A stretch of 64,000 nt of DNA from Fodinibius halophilus. GTDB taxonomy: Bacteria; Bacteroidota; Rhodothermia; Balneolales; Balneolaceae. The notes under the pieces were generated by a model. It was not told the DNA's origin. It worked only from the letters and a program-made list of their open reading frames with translations, and did no database searches. The stretch lies in NCBI RefSeq assembly GCF_011059105.1, contig NZ_JAALLS010000006.1, forward strand, positions 1-64,000, given 5' to 3'. Shown piece after piece: positions 36,235 to 44,898 of the stretch (positions within the stretch are counted from its first letter, which is position 1; every line of letters begins with the position of its first letter). The translations under genes and the position numbers were made by a program.

Positions 36235-37167
36235 CTACGACTTGGAATGCATTCGCCATAAAACAGAACCAGTTTGAACTAACAACCGGGAAACCATTTG
36301 ATACTCTTCGGTGGTAAACAATTTGTTTCTTTTTAAAACGAATAGCCCAAACATCTCTGCATCTTCTGGCACTTTCATTTTATTCATCAGTAGCCTTTTT
36401 TCATCCGCAGCAAAAAGGGGAACCGTAATCTCAGAGGAGAGATCATATTTTTTTGAATATTCCTGCATAATTCCCTCTCCTTCTCCAAACACATTATTTG
36501 AAAGATAGGCCTCCCCTTCACTTTGTAATCTTATAAATGTCTCTTCATTCAGCAGATCCTTAGAAAAGTCATATCCATTGGGAGAATAATTATATAAATC
36601 ACAAATAAGTTGGGGAACGCCATCTCCCGTTATTTCACAGAAAGCGATATAATCTAAATTGAACTGCTCAAAAATATCGCGGCAAAGATCCTTAACAAGC
36701 GTCTGAAAGTCGCTATTCCGGGCATCAGACATAATTTTTTTGATTAATCTATTCTTCCGTTGTACCAGATCACCCACTTCCGGAACAACTACATTAGTAA
36801 TCAGTTGTAGTTTTATGGTCTCGAGCAATTCATCGTGATTATTAATGACTTCAGATTTGTTAATTACTTCAGCTGCCCCATAATCCAAAGCCTTCTTCTT
36901 TTTCTCTTCTGTAGGCAAATTACTCATTACTAACACCGGAATCTGCTTCTTAAGCGAATCTTTTTTCAAGACCTGTACAAAATCCAGGCCATTTAACCCC
37001 GGCATATATATATCAGCAATTACAAGGTTTATCGGTTCTTTCGATAAAATATCGATACCTTCTTGTGCATCGTAGACATGAATTACCTTATAATCATCGG
37101 ATAAAACTTTATCGATGAAAATATGCATTGGTTTATCATCATCGATTACTAATATTTGATAATCCAT
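36235..37167 (-). CDS. Response regulator with receiver and GAF-like domains, first gene of the Pel-type locus
   Basis: This two-component receiver protein has 310 residues. The N-terminal receiver (1-125) has the acidic triad DDD at 9-11, the phosphoacceptor D52 in IADIYMPGLNG, VLVMSNLP and the K of VINKSE. The second half (about 130-305) looks like a GAF domain (LVKDLCRDIFEQFNLDYIAF, EITVPLFAADE, FGLFVLKRN). There is no DNA-binding or GGDEF domain, so the output is probably protein-protein. It leads the minus-strand gene row and is divergent from the TonB receptor. It may connect a histidine kinase to the HD-domain protein or the synthase; no kinase is in the window. Confidence 0.88.
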   Translation of the reverse strand: MDYQILVIDDDKPMHIFIDKVLSDDYKVIHVYDAQEGIDILSKEPINLVIADIYMPGLNGLDFVQVLKKDSLKKQIPVLVMSNLPTEEKKKKALDYGAAEVINKSEVINNHDELLETIKLQLITNVVVPEVGDLVQRKNRLIKKIMSDARNSDFQTLVKDLCRDIFEQFNLDYIAFCEITGDGVPQLICDLYNYSPNGYDFSKDLLNEETFIRLQSEGEAYLSNNVFGEGEGIMQEYSKKYDLSSEITVPLFAADEKRLLMNKMKVPEDAEMFGLFVLKRNKLFTTEEYQMVSRLLVQTGSVLWRMHSKS

Positions 37168-37194
37168 TTTATTTATATTTTAAAACCCTTAATA

Positions 37195-37214
37195 TTTTTT
37201 GCGTTAAAAACGCT
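37195..37214. promoter_or_regulatory. T-tract plus GCGTT-AAA-AACGC inverted repeat in the divergent Pel/TonB-receptor region
   Basis: TTTTTT followed by GCGTTAAAAACGC (core 37201-37213) lies 34 bases upstream of the response regulator start and 120 bases before the TonB receptor start. An almost identical element lies at 46522-46541 in another divergent region. It may be an operator, or a remnant of a dispersed repeat. Confidence 0.3.
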
Positions 37215-37333
37215 ACACTAACCCAAGTTTGTCATCTATAGACCATCTGGTTTAGCATCCTATTAATGGTACTGAACTATTAATAGTACAGTAACTACTA
37301 ATAAATCGATCCAACAATATACTTATCGTCCAA

Positions 37334-39394
37334 ATGATTGTTTTACTAAGTATAGAAAATTTTAATAAACTTTTTATTAAAGCGTTAATCTTATTCAGTA
37401 TATCAGTTCTTTGCTATCACAATGCCTTTAGCCAATCAAATAAAGACAGCTTAACGGTAAAGCTAGATCCCATTACCATAACAGCAATTCAATCTACCAT
37501 TAGTACAGAAGCTGCCCCACTCTCTTTCACTACGGCAATCAGGAATAACCGAGAGCTCAACCAATCGGCCTCGCTTTCGCTTAAGACCGTTACCACTCAG
37601 CTACCCGGACTTTGGGTAGGTGACCGAAATAATTACGCCCTCGGTGAAAAATTGACCATTCGAGGTATAGGATGGCGAGCAGCTTATGGCGTCCGGGGTA
37701 TACAGGTTATTCTCAATGGGATTCCCCTCACTGTAGCAGATGGACAGACCATGATTAATATTGTAGATCCTGCTTTTATTCGTCGTGCTGAAGTCGTAAG
37801 AGGACCTGCAGCTACATACTGGGGAAACAGCAGCGGCGGTGTACTTTACCTTTCTACAACGCCATCACACAACAACGATTCTCACCTAAGAATGCGTACC
37901 ATGGGCGGTTCTTTTGGCATGCGAAAAGCTGAAGTGGAATACTCGATCTCTAACCCCGACCATCAAATGGCGATTCATTCAAGCTATTTAACTTCTGATG
38001 GGTTCCGTAATTACAGTGGCGTTAAGATGCTTCGGTCAGGTATTACCGGAAAAACAACTTTGACATCTAAAAGTCAACTCAAATACCAAGCAGGGGCTAT
38101 TTATATGCCCAAGGCTCAACATCCCAGCAGCTTAAAAAAGCAACAGGCCAAGGAAACTCCAACAATGGCCAGATCTCTCTTTGCTGATTCTGCCAAAGCC
38201 GGCAAAACCATTGGCCAGGGCCAAGCCGGACTTTCATACATTCTTAACACCCCGGCAGGACTTCTCAACATAACCGGCTATGGCATCTACAGAGATTTAA
38301 GTAATCCCCTCCCCTTTGGCATTATCACGGTTAACCGCTGGGCAGGCGGCCTCCGAGCTACTATCGATAAAAGCTGGGAAAACCTTGATCTGCAAATGGG
38401 GCTCGAATCTAAATTACAAAACGATGACCGTACGGAATTCGAAAATATCGGAAACGCCCAACGCGGTACTGTTACAGTGGACCAAATTGAACGCGTATGG
38501 AATCAGGCAGCCTTTATAAATAGCACCTACTCATTAGGAAACATAAACTTCATGGGCGGTATTCGTTTTGATCGCCTAACCTTCGAGGCAGATGCCGACA
38601 CAAATCAACAAGCGGGTAAACGTACTTTCCAATCACTTAGCCCCAGTATAGGAATAAGCTACACCCCCTCAACACATACCATTTTTACAAACATAAGTAC
38701 CTCTTTTGAAGCTCCCACAACAACGGAATTAGTAAACCGCCCCGGTAATGGCAACGGCTTTAATCCATCCCTAAAACCTGAAAAAACATTGGGACTGGAA
38801 GTTGGCATCCGAAATACCAAAAGCAGTTCTCCAATAATTTATGATATTGCCACATACAGGCTCTGGGTTAAGGACATGCTTCTCCCTTATAAACTAAGTT
38901 CTGACGGACCTACCTACTACCGTAATCAAGGCCAAACAACTCATACGGGTGTTGAGGGACGTGTTGCAGTACAATTCAACCCCAGCTGGCAATTCAGCAC
39001 AACAGCAAATGTTACCAAAGCTATTTTTAAAGATGCCTTAAACGATGATATCACCGGAAATGAAGTACCCGGGATTCCTAAATTCAGACTAAATAATAAA
39101 CTTAAATGGACATCCGGAACATTTTCCGGGGACCTAACCTATATATACAATAGCGGGTATGCTGCTAATAATAAAAATAGTGCGTATAATGATCGTTACG
39201 GGGTAGTAAATATTAAGTTGAGCTATTTGCGATCGATAACAGACCATAATGTGAGGTTTCAACCATTTATAAATATTGAGAACCTGTTAAATACCCGATA
39301 CAACGGTTCTGTTGTAGTTAATGCCTATAAAGGAAGATATTATGAACCTGCCCCCGGCCGAAACTGGCAATTGGGCGTATCAATAGCTTTTTAA
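37334..39394 (+). CDS. TonB-dependent outer-membrane receptor
   Basis: This 686-residue outer-membrane receptor has a signal sequence ending near AFSQS (about residue 34). A plug domain follows (about 50-170), with LPGLWVGDRNNYALGEKLTI, the IRGIG block and VRGPAATYWGNSSGGVL. A 22-strand-type barrel fills the rest, including LKPEKTLGLEVGIRNTK, and ends GRNWQLGVSIAF. It lacks the carboxypeptidase-like N-terminal extension of SusC proteins, and no SusD partner follows. It therefore resembles iron-siderophore or vitamin receptors more than glycan receptors. The ligand is not identifiable. No TonB-ExbBD or Fur box was recognised nearby. It is transcribed away from the Pel-type locus. Confidence 0.92.
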   Translation: MIVLLSIENFNKLFIKALILFSISVLCYHNAFSQSNKDSLTVKLDPITITAIQSTISTEAAPLSFTTAIRNNRELNQSASLSLKTVTTQLPGLWVGDRNNYALGEKLTIRGIGWRAAYGVRGIQVILNGIPLTVADGQTMINIVDPAFIRRAEVVRGPAATYWGNSSGGVLYLSTTPSHNNDSHLRMRTMGGSFGMRKAEVEYSISNPDHQMAIHSSYLTSDGFRNYSGVKMLRSGITGKTTLTSKSQLKYQAGAIYMPKAQHPSSLKKQQAKETPTMARSLFADSAKAGKTIGQGQAGLSYILNTPAGLLNITGYGIYRDLSNPLPFGIITVNRWAGGLRATIDKSWENLDLQMGLESKLQNDDRTEFENIGNAQRGTVTVDQIERVWNQAAFINSTYSLGNINFMGGIRFDRLTFEADADTNQQAGKRTFQSLSPSIGISYTPSTHTIFTNISTSFEAPTTTELVNRPGNGNGFNPSLKPEKTLGLEVGIRNTKSSSPIIYDIATYRLWVKDMLLPYKLSSDGPTYYRNQGQTTHTGVEGRVAVQFNPSWQFSTTANVTKAIFKDALNDDITGNEVPGIPKFRLNNKLKWTSGTFSGDLTYIYNSGYAANNKNSAYNDRYGVVNIKLSYLRSITDHNVRFQPFINIENLLNTRYNGSVVVNAYKGRYYEPAPGRNWQLGVSIAF

Positions 39395-39486
39395 AAGCTC
39401 CATTAGAGGCATTCAAAAAAAATTTGTAACATTTAATAGTTTTCTTCTCTTGTTTATAAGGGATAACTAATAAGGAGACGGCAAAC

Positions 39487-40074
39487 ATGCTAAAGCATCT
39501 ACTGATTGTAGTATTAATTGCAGGAGGTCTATATTACTATTGGACTACCCGACCGGTAACACATGGGCCAGGTGTTGTTGCACCTGAAACGCCTGTTCAA
39601 AAAACCACCTACAATAGGGATAAAATTGACTATAAGGAGTTTACAATAATCCCTAAGGCCAAACTCAAGCTCGAAGCTCGTATTCTATCTATTCAACAAT
39701 ATTACTTCGACAAATACACAGATTTAACACCTACTGATGTTGTTTTTGGCTGGGGACCGATGTCTGATGAGACCAACCTTGAATCTCTGATGGTACGTCA
39801 GTCGGAACGTAGCTTTTACTGGGAGATGGCCCGCCCTCCGCTCAAACAACAAAAAATGTGGAAACATGCAGCCAACATGCATCTTATCGGATCTACCCAA
39901 AAAATTCGTGATAAAATAAGTTCACTGCGGCAGGGCCAAATCGTACAAGTAAAAGGATTTCTCGTTAATGTGAGCTCACCGGAAGGGTGGGAACTTAAAA
40001 CATCTTTAACCCGAGATGACATTGGAGACGATTCCAGCGAAGTAGTTTGGATAAAGAGTCTTACAATTCTTTAA
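39487..40074 (+). CDS. Conserved hypothetical protein with N-terminal membrane anchor
   Basis: This 195-residue protein has one N-terminal hydrophobic helix (about 4-19) and a soluble domain outside. Distinctive segments are LTPTDVVFGWGPMSDE, ANMHLIGS, SLRQGQIVQVKGFLVNV and the SLTRDD near the C-terminus. I recall similar proteins without an assigned domain in several Gram-negative groups, where this layout of DLTPxDVVxGWGPMSD and SSLTRxDTG is conserved. The function is unknown. A good ribosome site (AAGGAGAC) precedes the ATG. It may be co-transcribed with the small membrane protein 50 bases downstream. Confidence 0.75.
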   Translation: MLKHLLIVVLIAGGLYYYWTTRPVTHGPGVVAPETPVQKTTYNRDKIDYKEFTIIPKAKLKLEARILSIQQYYFDKYTDLTPTDVVFGWGPMSDETNLESLMVRQSERSFYWEMARPPLKQQKMWKHAANMHLIGSTQKIRDKISSLRQGQIVQVKGFLVNVSSPEGWELKTSLTRDDIGDDSSEVVWIKSLTIL

Positions 40075-40124
40075 TTAGGGGCGGTACAGTTCGAATCCAA
40101 TTAAAGAATATTTAAATAACTTAT

Positions 40125-40451
40125 ATGTCCTGGTTTAAAGATGTAATTGTTGATATTACGGTAACTGCCACAATTATTGCTACTGTCTTAATTGAACATT
40201 CCCTGCTGTTCTGGCTTCTTTGGGGATATACCGGCCTTTTACTTTTAGTGAAACTGATTGTTCTCGTCGGCGACGATTTCCTAAACATGATGAACAAAGC
40301 TAAAACAGAAGCACCCAAGTGGTTTAGCCATTTGTTATATGCTATCAATACCGGCACCCTGGCTTACTTTCAGCAGTGGTACCTGGCCGGTGCATGGTTA
40401 CTGATATGGACCTTATCTTTTATCACCCAACGAAAACTGGATCGTGGTTAA
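40125..40451 (+). CDS. Small membrane protein of unknown function
   Basis: This 108-residue protein has about three predicted membrane helices (roughly 5-22, 25-43 and 65-100) and a short basic tail (TQRKLDRG). No family is recognised. The reading frame is maintained in a genuinely hydrophobic pattern, and it follows the unknown anchored protein by 50 bases, so it is probably a real gene. Nothing more can be said of its role. Confidence 0.65.
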   Translation: MSWFKDVIVDITVTATIIATVLIEHSLLFWLLWGYTGLLLLVKLIVLVGDDFLNMMNKAKTEAPKWFSHLLYAINTGTLAYFQQWYLAGAWLLIWTLSFITQRKLDRG

Positions 40452-40610
40452 AACTACAGATGCTCCTTTAAAAGGGTACTTTCTGCCGAACTAACGTTTT
40501 TCAAAAAAAATGCCTTTCTTATTTGTGTATCTGTAGCTTCCATATATCATAGATGTTTGAAATAGTATACACTTGCTGATCTCACACCAACTCAAAGTTT
40601 AATATACAAC

Positions 40611-41891
40611 ATGATACGCTCAGTTAATTACCTTCTTTTATTGATAACAGTTGTTTCACTCGGGGCATGTAGCAGCCAAACCGGTTCTGAGATTAACTTT
40701 TCTGATAATAACGGGGACATCAGCCTGCCGGATGGTTTTAAAGCAACGGTTGTAGCCGATAGCATAGGTCAAGCCAGACATATAACAGTAAATAATAATG
40801 GCAATATTTATGTTGCCCTGCGCGAACCTCATAACGGAAATGGAGTTGTTGCTTTGGCAGATGAGGATAATGATGGCCAAGCAGACATCACGAAATACTT
40901 CGGAAATTATAGTGGTACAGGAATTCAGGTTTATAATGGCTATCTGTACTTTGGATCTAATACTGAAATCGTTCGTTACAAACTGGGTGCAGATAAGCTG
41001 GTACCCAGCGGTAATGCCGAAGTCGTTGTTGAAGGATTTCCACAGCAACGCCAACATGCTGCCAAATCCATTACATTTGATCAGGATGGCCACCTTTATG
41101 TTAACATAGGAGGACCATCAAATGCATGCCAGGAAGAGATGCGTACTCCCGGCTCTCCGGGTATGGCCCCCTGCCCTCAACTCGAAAGTCATGGCGGCAT
41201 CTGGCAATTCGATGCTAACCAAACAGGACAATCGCTGCAAGAAGATGGAAAACGATATACCACCGGAATTCGCAATGCCGTAGCTCTTGATTGGAATACC
41301 CACACCGATCGTCTTTATGTAGTACAGCATGGCCGCGACCAACTGCACACCTTGTGGCCAGATTATTTTACAGCAGAACAAAATGCTGCTCTACCTGCAG
41401 AAGAGTTCTTTGAAGTGCAGGAAGGCGATAACTTTGGATGGCCCTATACTTATTATGATCAACAAAAAGAAGAAAAAATGCTCGCCCCGGAATATGGTGG
41501 GGATGGACAAACAGTAGCAGAAGAAGGAAAATATGAAGACCCCATCTTGGCTTTTCCAGGTCACTGGGCCCCTAATGATGTGCTCTTTTATGGAGGGGCA
41601 CAATTTCCCGATAAATACAAAAATGGAGCATTTATTGCATTCCACGGCAGCTGGAACCGGGCACCAGAACCCCAACAGGGATATAAAGTAGTATTTGCGC
41701 CTTTTGATAATACTGAACCTACAGGTGATTATTGGGAGTTTGCCGATGGCTTTGCAGGTAAAGACAGCCTTCAGTCTCCCGGAAATGCCGAATACCGACC
41801 AATGGGATTAGCTACTTATAACGACGGCTCGTTATTAATTACAGATTCTCGAAAAGGAAAAATCTGGCGCGTTGTGTACACAGGGAACTAA
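40611..41891 (+). CDS. Lipoprotein of the sorbosone/glucose dehydrogenase beta-propeller family
   Basis: This exported lipoprotein of 426 residues has a lipobox LGAC (C20). A six-bladed beta-propeller of the PQQ-type sugar dehydrogenase group (COG2133-like) follows. Recognisable parts are ARHITVNNNGNIYVAL, KSITFDQDGHLYVNIGGPSN, YTTGIRNAVALDWN, QHGRDQLHTLWP, and GDNFGWPYTYYDQQ. The tail RPMGLATYNDGSLLITDSRK is also typical. The GWPY and GRDQL segments are typical of sorbosone-dehydrogenase-like proteins. Whether it uses PQQ and which sugar it oxidises cannot be told. It stands alone with its own upstream gap of about 160 bases. Confidence 0.85.
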   Translation: MIRSVNYLLLLITVVSLGACSSQTGSEINFSDNNGDISLPDGFKATVVADSIGQARHITVNNNGNIYVALREPHNGNGVVALADEDNDGQADITKYFGNYSGTGIQVYNGYLYFGSNTEIVRYKLGADKLVPSGNAEVVVEGFPQQRQHAAKSITFDQDGHLYVNIGGPSNACQEEMRTPGSPGMAPCPQLESHGGIWQFDANQTGQSLQEDGKRYTTGIRNAVALDWNTHTDRLYVVQHGRDQLHTLWPDYFTAEQNAALPAEEFFEVQEGDNFGWPYTYYDQQKEEKMLAPEYGGDGQTVAEEGKYEDPILAFPGHWAPNDVLFYGGAQFPDKYKNGAFIAFHGSWNRAPEPQQGYKVVFAPFDNTEPTGDYWEFADGFAGKDSLQSPGNAEYRPMGLATYNDGSLLITDSRKGKIWRVVYTGN

Positions 41892-41972
41892 CCTGTATAC
41901 ATCACGGTTTCCAATCCATAGATTCCAATAATAACCCAACCCTTAAATAGATATCTCAACATCAAGTAACCC

Positions 41973-42884
41973 ATGGCTTCATCATCTAAAAAAGTAATCT
42001 ACGCCGCATTAATAGGAAATGGTCTAATATCAATTACGAAATTTTTTGCTGCTTTCTTTACCGGCAGTGCAGCAATGATGTCAGAAGGGATTCACTCTGT
42101 TGTTGATACCGGGAATCAGCTGTTACTCCTTTTGGGGCTTAAAAAAGCAAAGAAACCTGCTGACAAGGAATTTCCTTTCGGCCATGGTAAGGAAATATAC
42201 TTTTGGAGCTTTGTGGTGGCAATAATGATTTTTGCAGTAGGAGCCGGTATCTCAATCTATGAGGGTATTCACAGCCTCTCCGATCCCCATCCGATAGAAA
42301 ACCCATTAATCAATTATATTGTTCTGGGCTTAGCAATGGTTTTTGAGGGCTTTGCCTGGTATTTTGCGTGGAAAGAATTTAACGCTGCTCGCGGCGAACG
42401 CGGTTACTATGAAGCGGTCCGCAAAGAGAAAAATCCCACTACATTTGTAGTCCTTTTTGAAGATACAGCAGCAATGCTTGGGTTGGTTGTAGCATTTATT
42501 GGTATTGGGCTGGGACAAATTACCGGACTCCATTTTTTTGATGGCATAGCTTCTATTATTATTGGGCTCATACTTGGTTGTACCGCCGCTTGGCTAGCCT
42601 ACGAAACAAAGGGTTTACTTATTGGAGAAAGCGCCGATAAAGAGATCATCAAAGGCATCCATGCTATAGCTTCTGATCATGACGCAATTATCAAAGTAAA
42701 CGAAGCATTAACTATGCACATGGGACCAGAATACATATTGGTAAATATTAGTGTAGACTTTAGTGATTCTTTGGGGGTATCCACTTTAGAAAATGATATA
42801 TCGAGGATCACGAAAGAAATAAAAACACAATTTCCACTCGTTAAACGAGTTTTTATCGAAGCCGAAGACGCCTCTGAACATTAG
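41973..42884 (+). CDS. Cation diffusion facilitator (CDF) family metal exporter
   Basis: This inner-membrane transporter of 303 residues has six helices and a cytoplasmic C-terminal domain (about 215-303). CDF proteins export divalent metals such as zinc, iron, cobalt or manganese in exchange for protons. The family markers are GSAAMMSEGIHSVVDTGNQ in helix 2, with the metal-site His and Asp, then FPFGHGKEIYFWSF after it. The fifth helix carries FDGIASIIIGLILG, with a second Asp. The loop between helices 3 and 5 contains FVVLFEDTAAMLGL, placing Glu-Asp in the membrane. The metal is not identifiable. It is 28 bases upstream of a PagL-like gene. Confidence 0.93.
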   Translation: MASSSKKVIYAALIGNGLISITKFFAAFFTGSAAMMSEGIHSVVDTGNQLLLLLGLKKAKKPADKEFPFGHGKEIYFWSFVVAIMIFAVGAGISIYEGIHSLSDPHPIENPLINYIVLGLAMVFEGFAWYFAWKEFNAARGERGYYEAVRKEKNPTTFVVLFEDTAAMLGLVVAFIGIGLGQITGLHFFDGIASIIIGLILGCTAAWLAYETKGLLIGESADKEIIKGIHAIASDHDAIIKVNEALTMHMGPEYILVNISVDFSDSLGVSTLENDISRITKEIKTQFPLVKRVFIEAEDASEH

Positions 42885-42912
42885 TATTAATCAATTTTAG
42901 TAAATCACGGTT

Positions 42913-43587
42913 ATGTTTAATCGTTTTCTAATTCTAATAGTACTGCTTCTCTTGGCAAGTGGTATATATTCAGCTTCGGCACAAGCAGATAAAAATACTC
43001 CACCCCCTTCATCTGCTTCCCAAAAAAAGTTCTTCGACCATTTTAACTGGATCCCCGCCGATGCTAATAATGTCCACGAATTTCATATTGTCGGGGGCTA
43101 TTCATTTCACTCTAGCCGAGGGTTTTGGGGAAAAATACCAAAAGGTGAACTCCAGGTTTTTGGGTTACGATACAATCGCAAAATACTAGAGCTCAATAAT
43201 AAGCACCTCATTGAATATGTTACTGAGCTAAACCTATCTGTGGATTATACCTTGGTACCCACCAAGTATGATTATGGGGCAGGTCACTTTTGGGGATTCG
43301 GGGCTACCCCCTTGGGGTTTCAACTCAACTTTAATGAAATAAATACGTTACAGCCTTTCTTAAAAACGTCTACGGGCTTCATGTACTTTAGAAAACGCTT
43401 CCCCAGCGAAGAAGGAATGAGATTCAACTTTACCCTGGAATTAGGAGGTGGCGTAGAATTATTATTAACTGATAATATTTCTTTTACCCTAGGCTATAAA
43501 TATCATCACATGTCCAACTTCTTTTTTGGTACTATCAATCCCGGTATCGACTCCAACATTTTTTATACCGGGATCACAATTTTCTAG
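42913..43587 (+). CDS. Lipid A 3-O-deacylase (PagL)-like outer-membrane enzyme
   Basis: This 224-residue outer-membrane barrel has a signal peptide ending near SASAQ (about 24). The C-terminal block YKYHHMSNFFFGTINPGID is the PagL active-site signature, with candidate H199 and S201 and the NPGID loop that follows. PagL removes the 3-O acyl chain from lipid A and so reduces the inflammatory and charge properties of LPS. Many Bacteroidota proteins of this acyloxyacyl hydrolase family are longer than the Pseudomonas enzyme, as here. It lies 28 bases after the CDF gene. Confidence 0.88.
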   Translation: MFNRFLILIVLLLLASGIYSASAQADKNTPPPSSASQKKFFDHFNWIPADANNVHEFHIVGGYSFHSSRGFWGKIPKGELQVFGLRYNRKILELNNKHLIEYVTELNLSVDYTLVPTKYDYGAGHFWGFGATPLGFQLNFNEINTLQPFLKTSTGFMYFRKRFPSEEGMRFNFTLELGGGVELLLTDNISFTLGYKYHHMSNFFFGTINPGIDSNIFYTGITIF

Positions 43588-43661
43588 GAAATGTAATACA
43601 ATCCGAATGCCACGGGAATACGTATTGTTAACCAAAGGCAATTTGAAACAAACTACCCGTC

Positions 43662-44243
43662 ATGAAATATCTGGTAACTTTATCGTTTAGCATTGTTTTA
43701 ATTTTAGGATGTCGTAGTTCTGACCAAGATCAAAAAGTAAATGTGCAATCTGCATCCCTGAATACAAATCACCCGCATACAGCTCAAGCGGATACCATAG
43801 ATAAGTACGAAGTTCAAAAAACAAAAGAGGAATGGAAACAAATATTGACCTCCTCTGAATACCGCATTTTACGGGGTCGGGGCACAGAACTCCCCTACGT
43901 CAATAAGTATTATGACAACAAAAAAGAAGGAGTTTACTACTGTGCGGCCTGTGGTCAGCCTATTTTTACATCAAAAACAAAATATGCCTCCGGTACTGGA
44001 TGGCCCAGCTTCTGGAAACCCATAAAACCATCAGCGATAGGTGAAAGAGAAGACAATAGTTTTTTCATGACCCGTACCGAGGTTGTTTGTGGTCGCTGTG
44101 GCTCTCACCTGGGACATGTTTTTGAAGACGGTCCCGAACCCACCGGATTGCGCTACTGTCTTAACTCCCTGGCATTAGATTTTGAAGAAAGAGATTTATC
44201 TGAAACTGATGTTCAAAACTTACCCATTAAAGATGGTAGATGA
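43662..44243 (+). CDS. msrB: Peptide-methionine (R)-S-oxide reductase, lipoprotein form
   Basis: MsrB reduces methionine-R-sulfoxide in oxidised proteins. The 193-residue protein has an N-terminal signal with lipobox LILGC (C17), so it acts in the envelope rather than the cytoplasm. The domain shows zinc ligands C94/C97 (CAAC) and C143/C146 (CGRC). SGTGWPSFWKP and GSHLGHVF follow the family pattern, and the catalytic cysteine C166 lies in RYCLNSLAL. The length beyond the ~130-residue catalytic domain is the signal and a linker. A terminator hairpin follows, so it ends a transcript. Confidence 0.95.
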   Translation: MKYLVTLSFSIVLILGCRSSDQDQKVNVQSASLNTNHPHTAQADTIDKYEVQKTKEEWKQILTSSEYRILRGRGTELPYVNKYYDNKKEGVYYCAACGQPIFTSKTKYASGTGWPSFWKPIKPSAIGEREDNSFFMTRTEVVCGRCGSHLGHVFEDGPEPTGLRYCLNSLALDFEERDLSETDVQNLPIKDGR

Positions 44244-44272
44244 GCACAACTAAGTAACCACTATTTCGTAGC

Positions 44273-44305
44273 AAAGGACAGATTTAAAACATCTGTCCTT
44301 TTTTT
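44273..44305 (+). terminator. Rho-independent terminator after msrB
   Basis: A perfect 11-bp stem, AAAGGACAGAT (44273-44283) with ATCTGTCCTTT (44291-44301), encloses a 7-base loop and runs into a T tract (to 44305). It terminates msrB. Confidence 0.9.
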
Positions 44306-44361
44306 ATGGACCTAATTTTCATTAATTGCCGTTAACCATCCAACTTAAAAAAGACGATTTT

Positions 44362-44898
44362 ATGGCCAAATCAGAAAATAGAGTAATACTCGAGGGGAAA
44401 TTTAACCCCAAGATAAAAATATACTTACTGGTCTACCTCTCACTGATATTAACTGTTACTGTTTTTGGAATTTTATTGCTCCCTGTTTTATGGATCGTGG
44501 GATGGACTTTCGTTAAACGTTACTTTAACCGTTTAAGTGCTGAACTCACAGACCGGGCATTACGATTCGAAAAAGGACTTCTCTTTCATGTCGAACGTAC
44601 TATTCCGCTGGACAAGATCCAGGATCTTACCTTTAAAGAAGGTCCCCTGTTGCGTTTCTTCGGGCTCAGTATCTTAAAAGTTGAAACAGCCGGCAGTAGT
44701 GGAGCAGGTCAAGCCGATCTTACCCTTATCGGTATTCAAGATGCATCAGCTTTTCGTAACAAAGTGCTAGAACAGCGCGACATGGTGACCGAAAGTAAAT
44801 ACAGTACCGGCAGTGCTGAAGCAGATGCCTCGACACTGTCAGTACTTAAAGAGATCCGTGACTCAATTCAAGTTATTGAACAAAAGATAGATGGTTAG
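44362..44898 (+). CDS. PH-domain (YdbS-like bPH2) membrane protein
   Basis: This membrane protein of 178 residues has two close hydrophobic helices (about 22-55) and then a bacterial PH domain (bPH2). The PH part has the sequence ELTDRALRFEKGLLFHVERT and IPLDKIQDLTFKEGPLLRFF, the usual YdbS/YdbT pattern, and KVETAGSSG. A short alpha-helical tail follows. The function is unclear; relatives may sense or scaffold at the membrane. The ATG at 44362 is preferred over a TTG 36 bases upstream. The end overlaps the convergent NSS transporter gene by 4 bases. Confidence 0.85.
   Translation: MAKSENRVILEGKFNPKIKIYLLVYLSLILTVTVFGILLLPVLWIVGWTFVKRYFNRLSAELTDRALRFEKGLLFHVERTIPLDKIQDLTFKEGPLLRFFGLSILKVETAGSSGAGQADLTLIGIQDASAFRNKVLEQRDMVTESKYSTGSAEADASTLSVLKEIRDSIQVIEQKIDG

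Noticed and set aside
40075-40124. Possible tRNA T-arm (GTTCGAATCC) in the gap after the 195-residue protein gene
   Set aside because: Flanking bases cannot pair as a T-stem, and no acceptor stem, D-arm or anticodon arm is found; the upstream DNA is coding.
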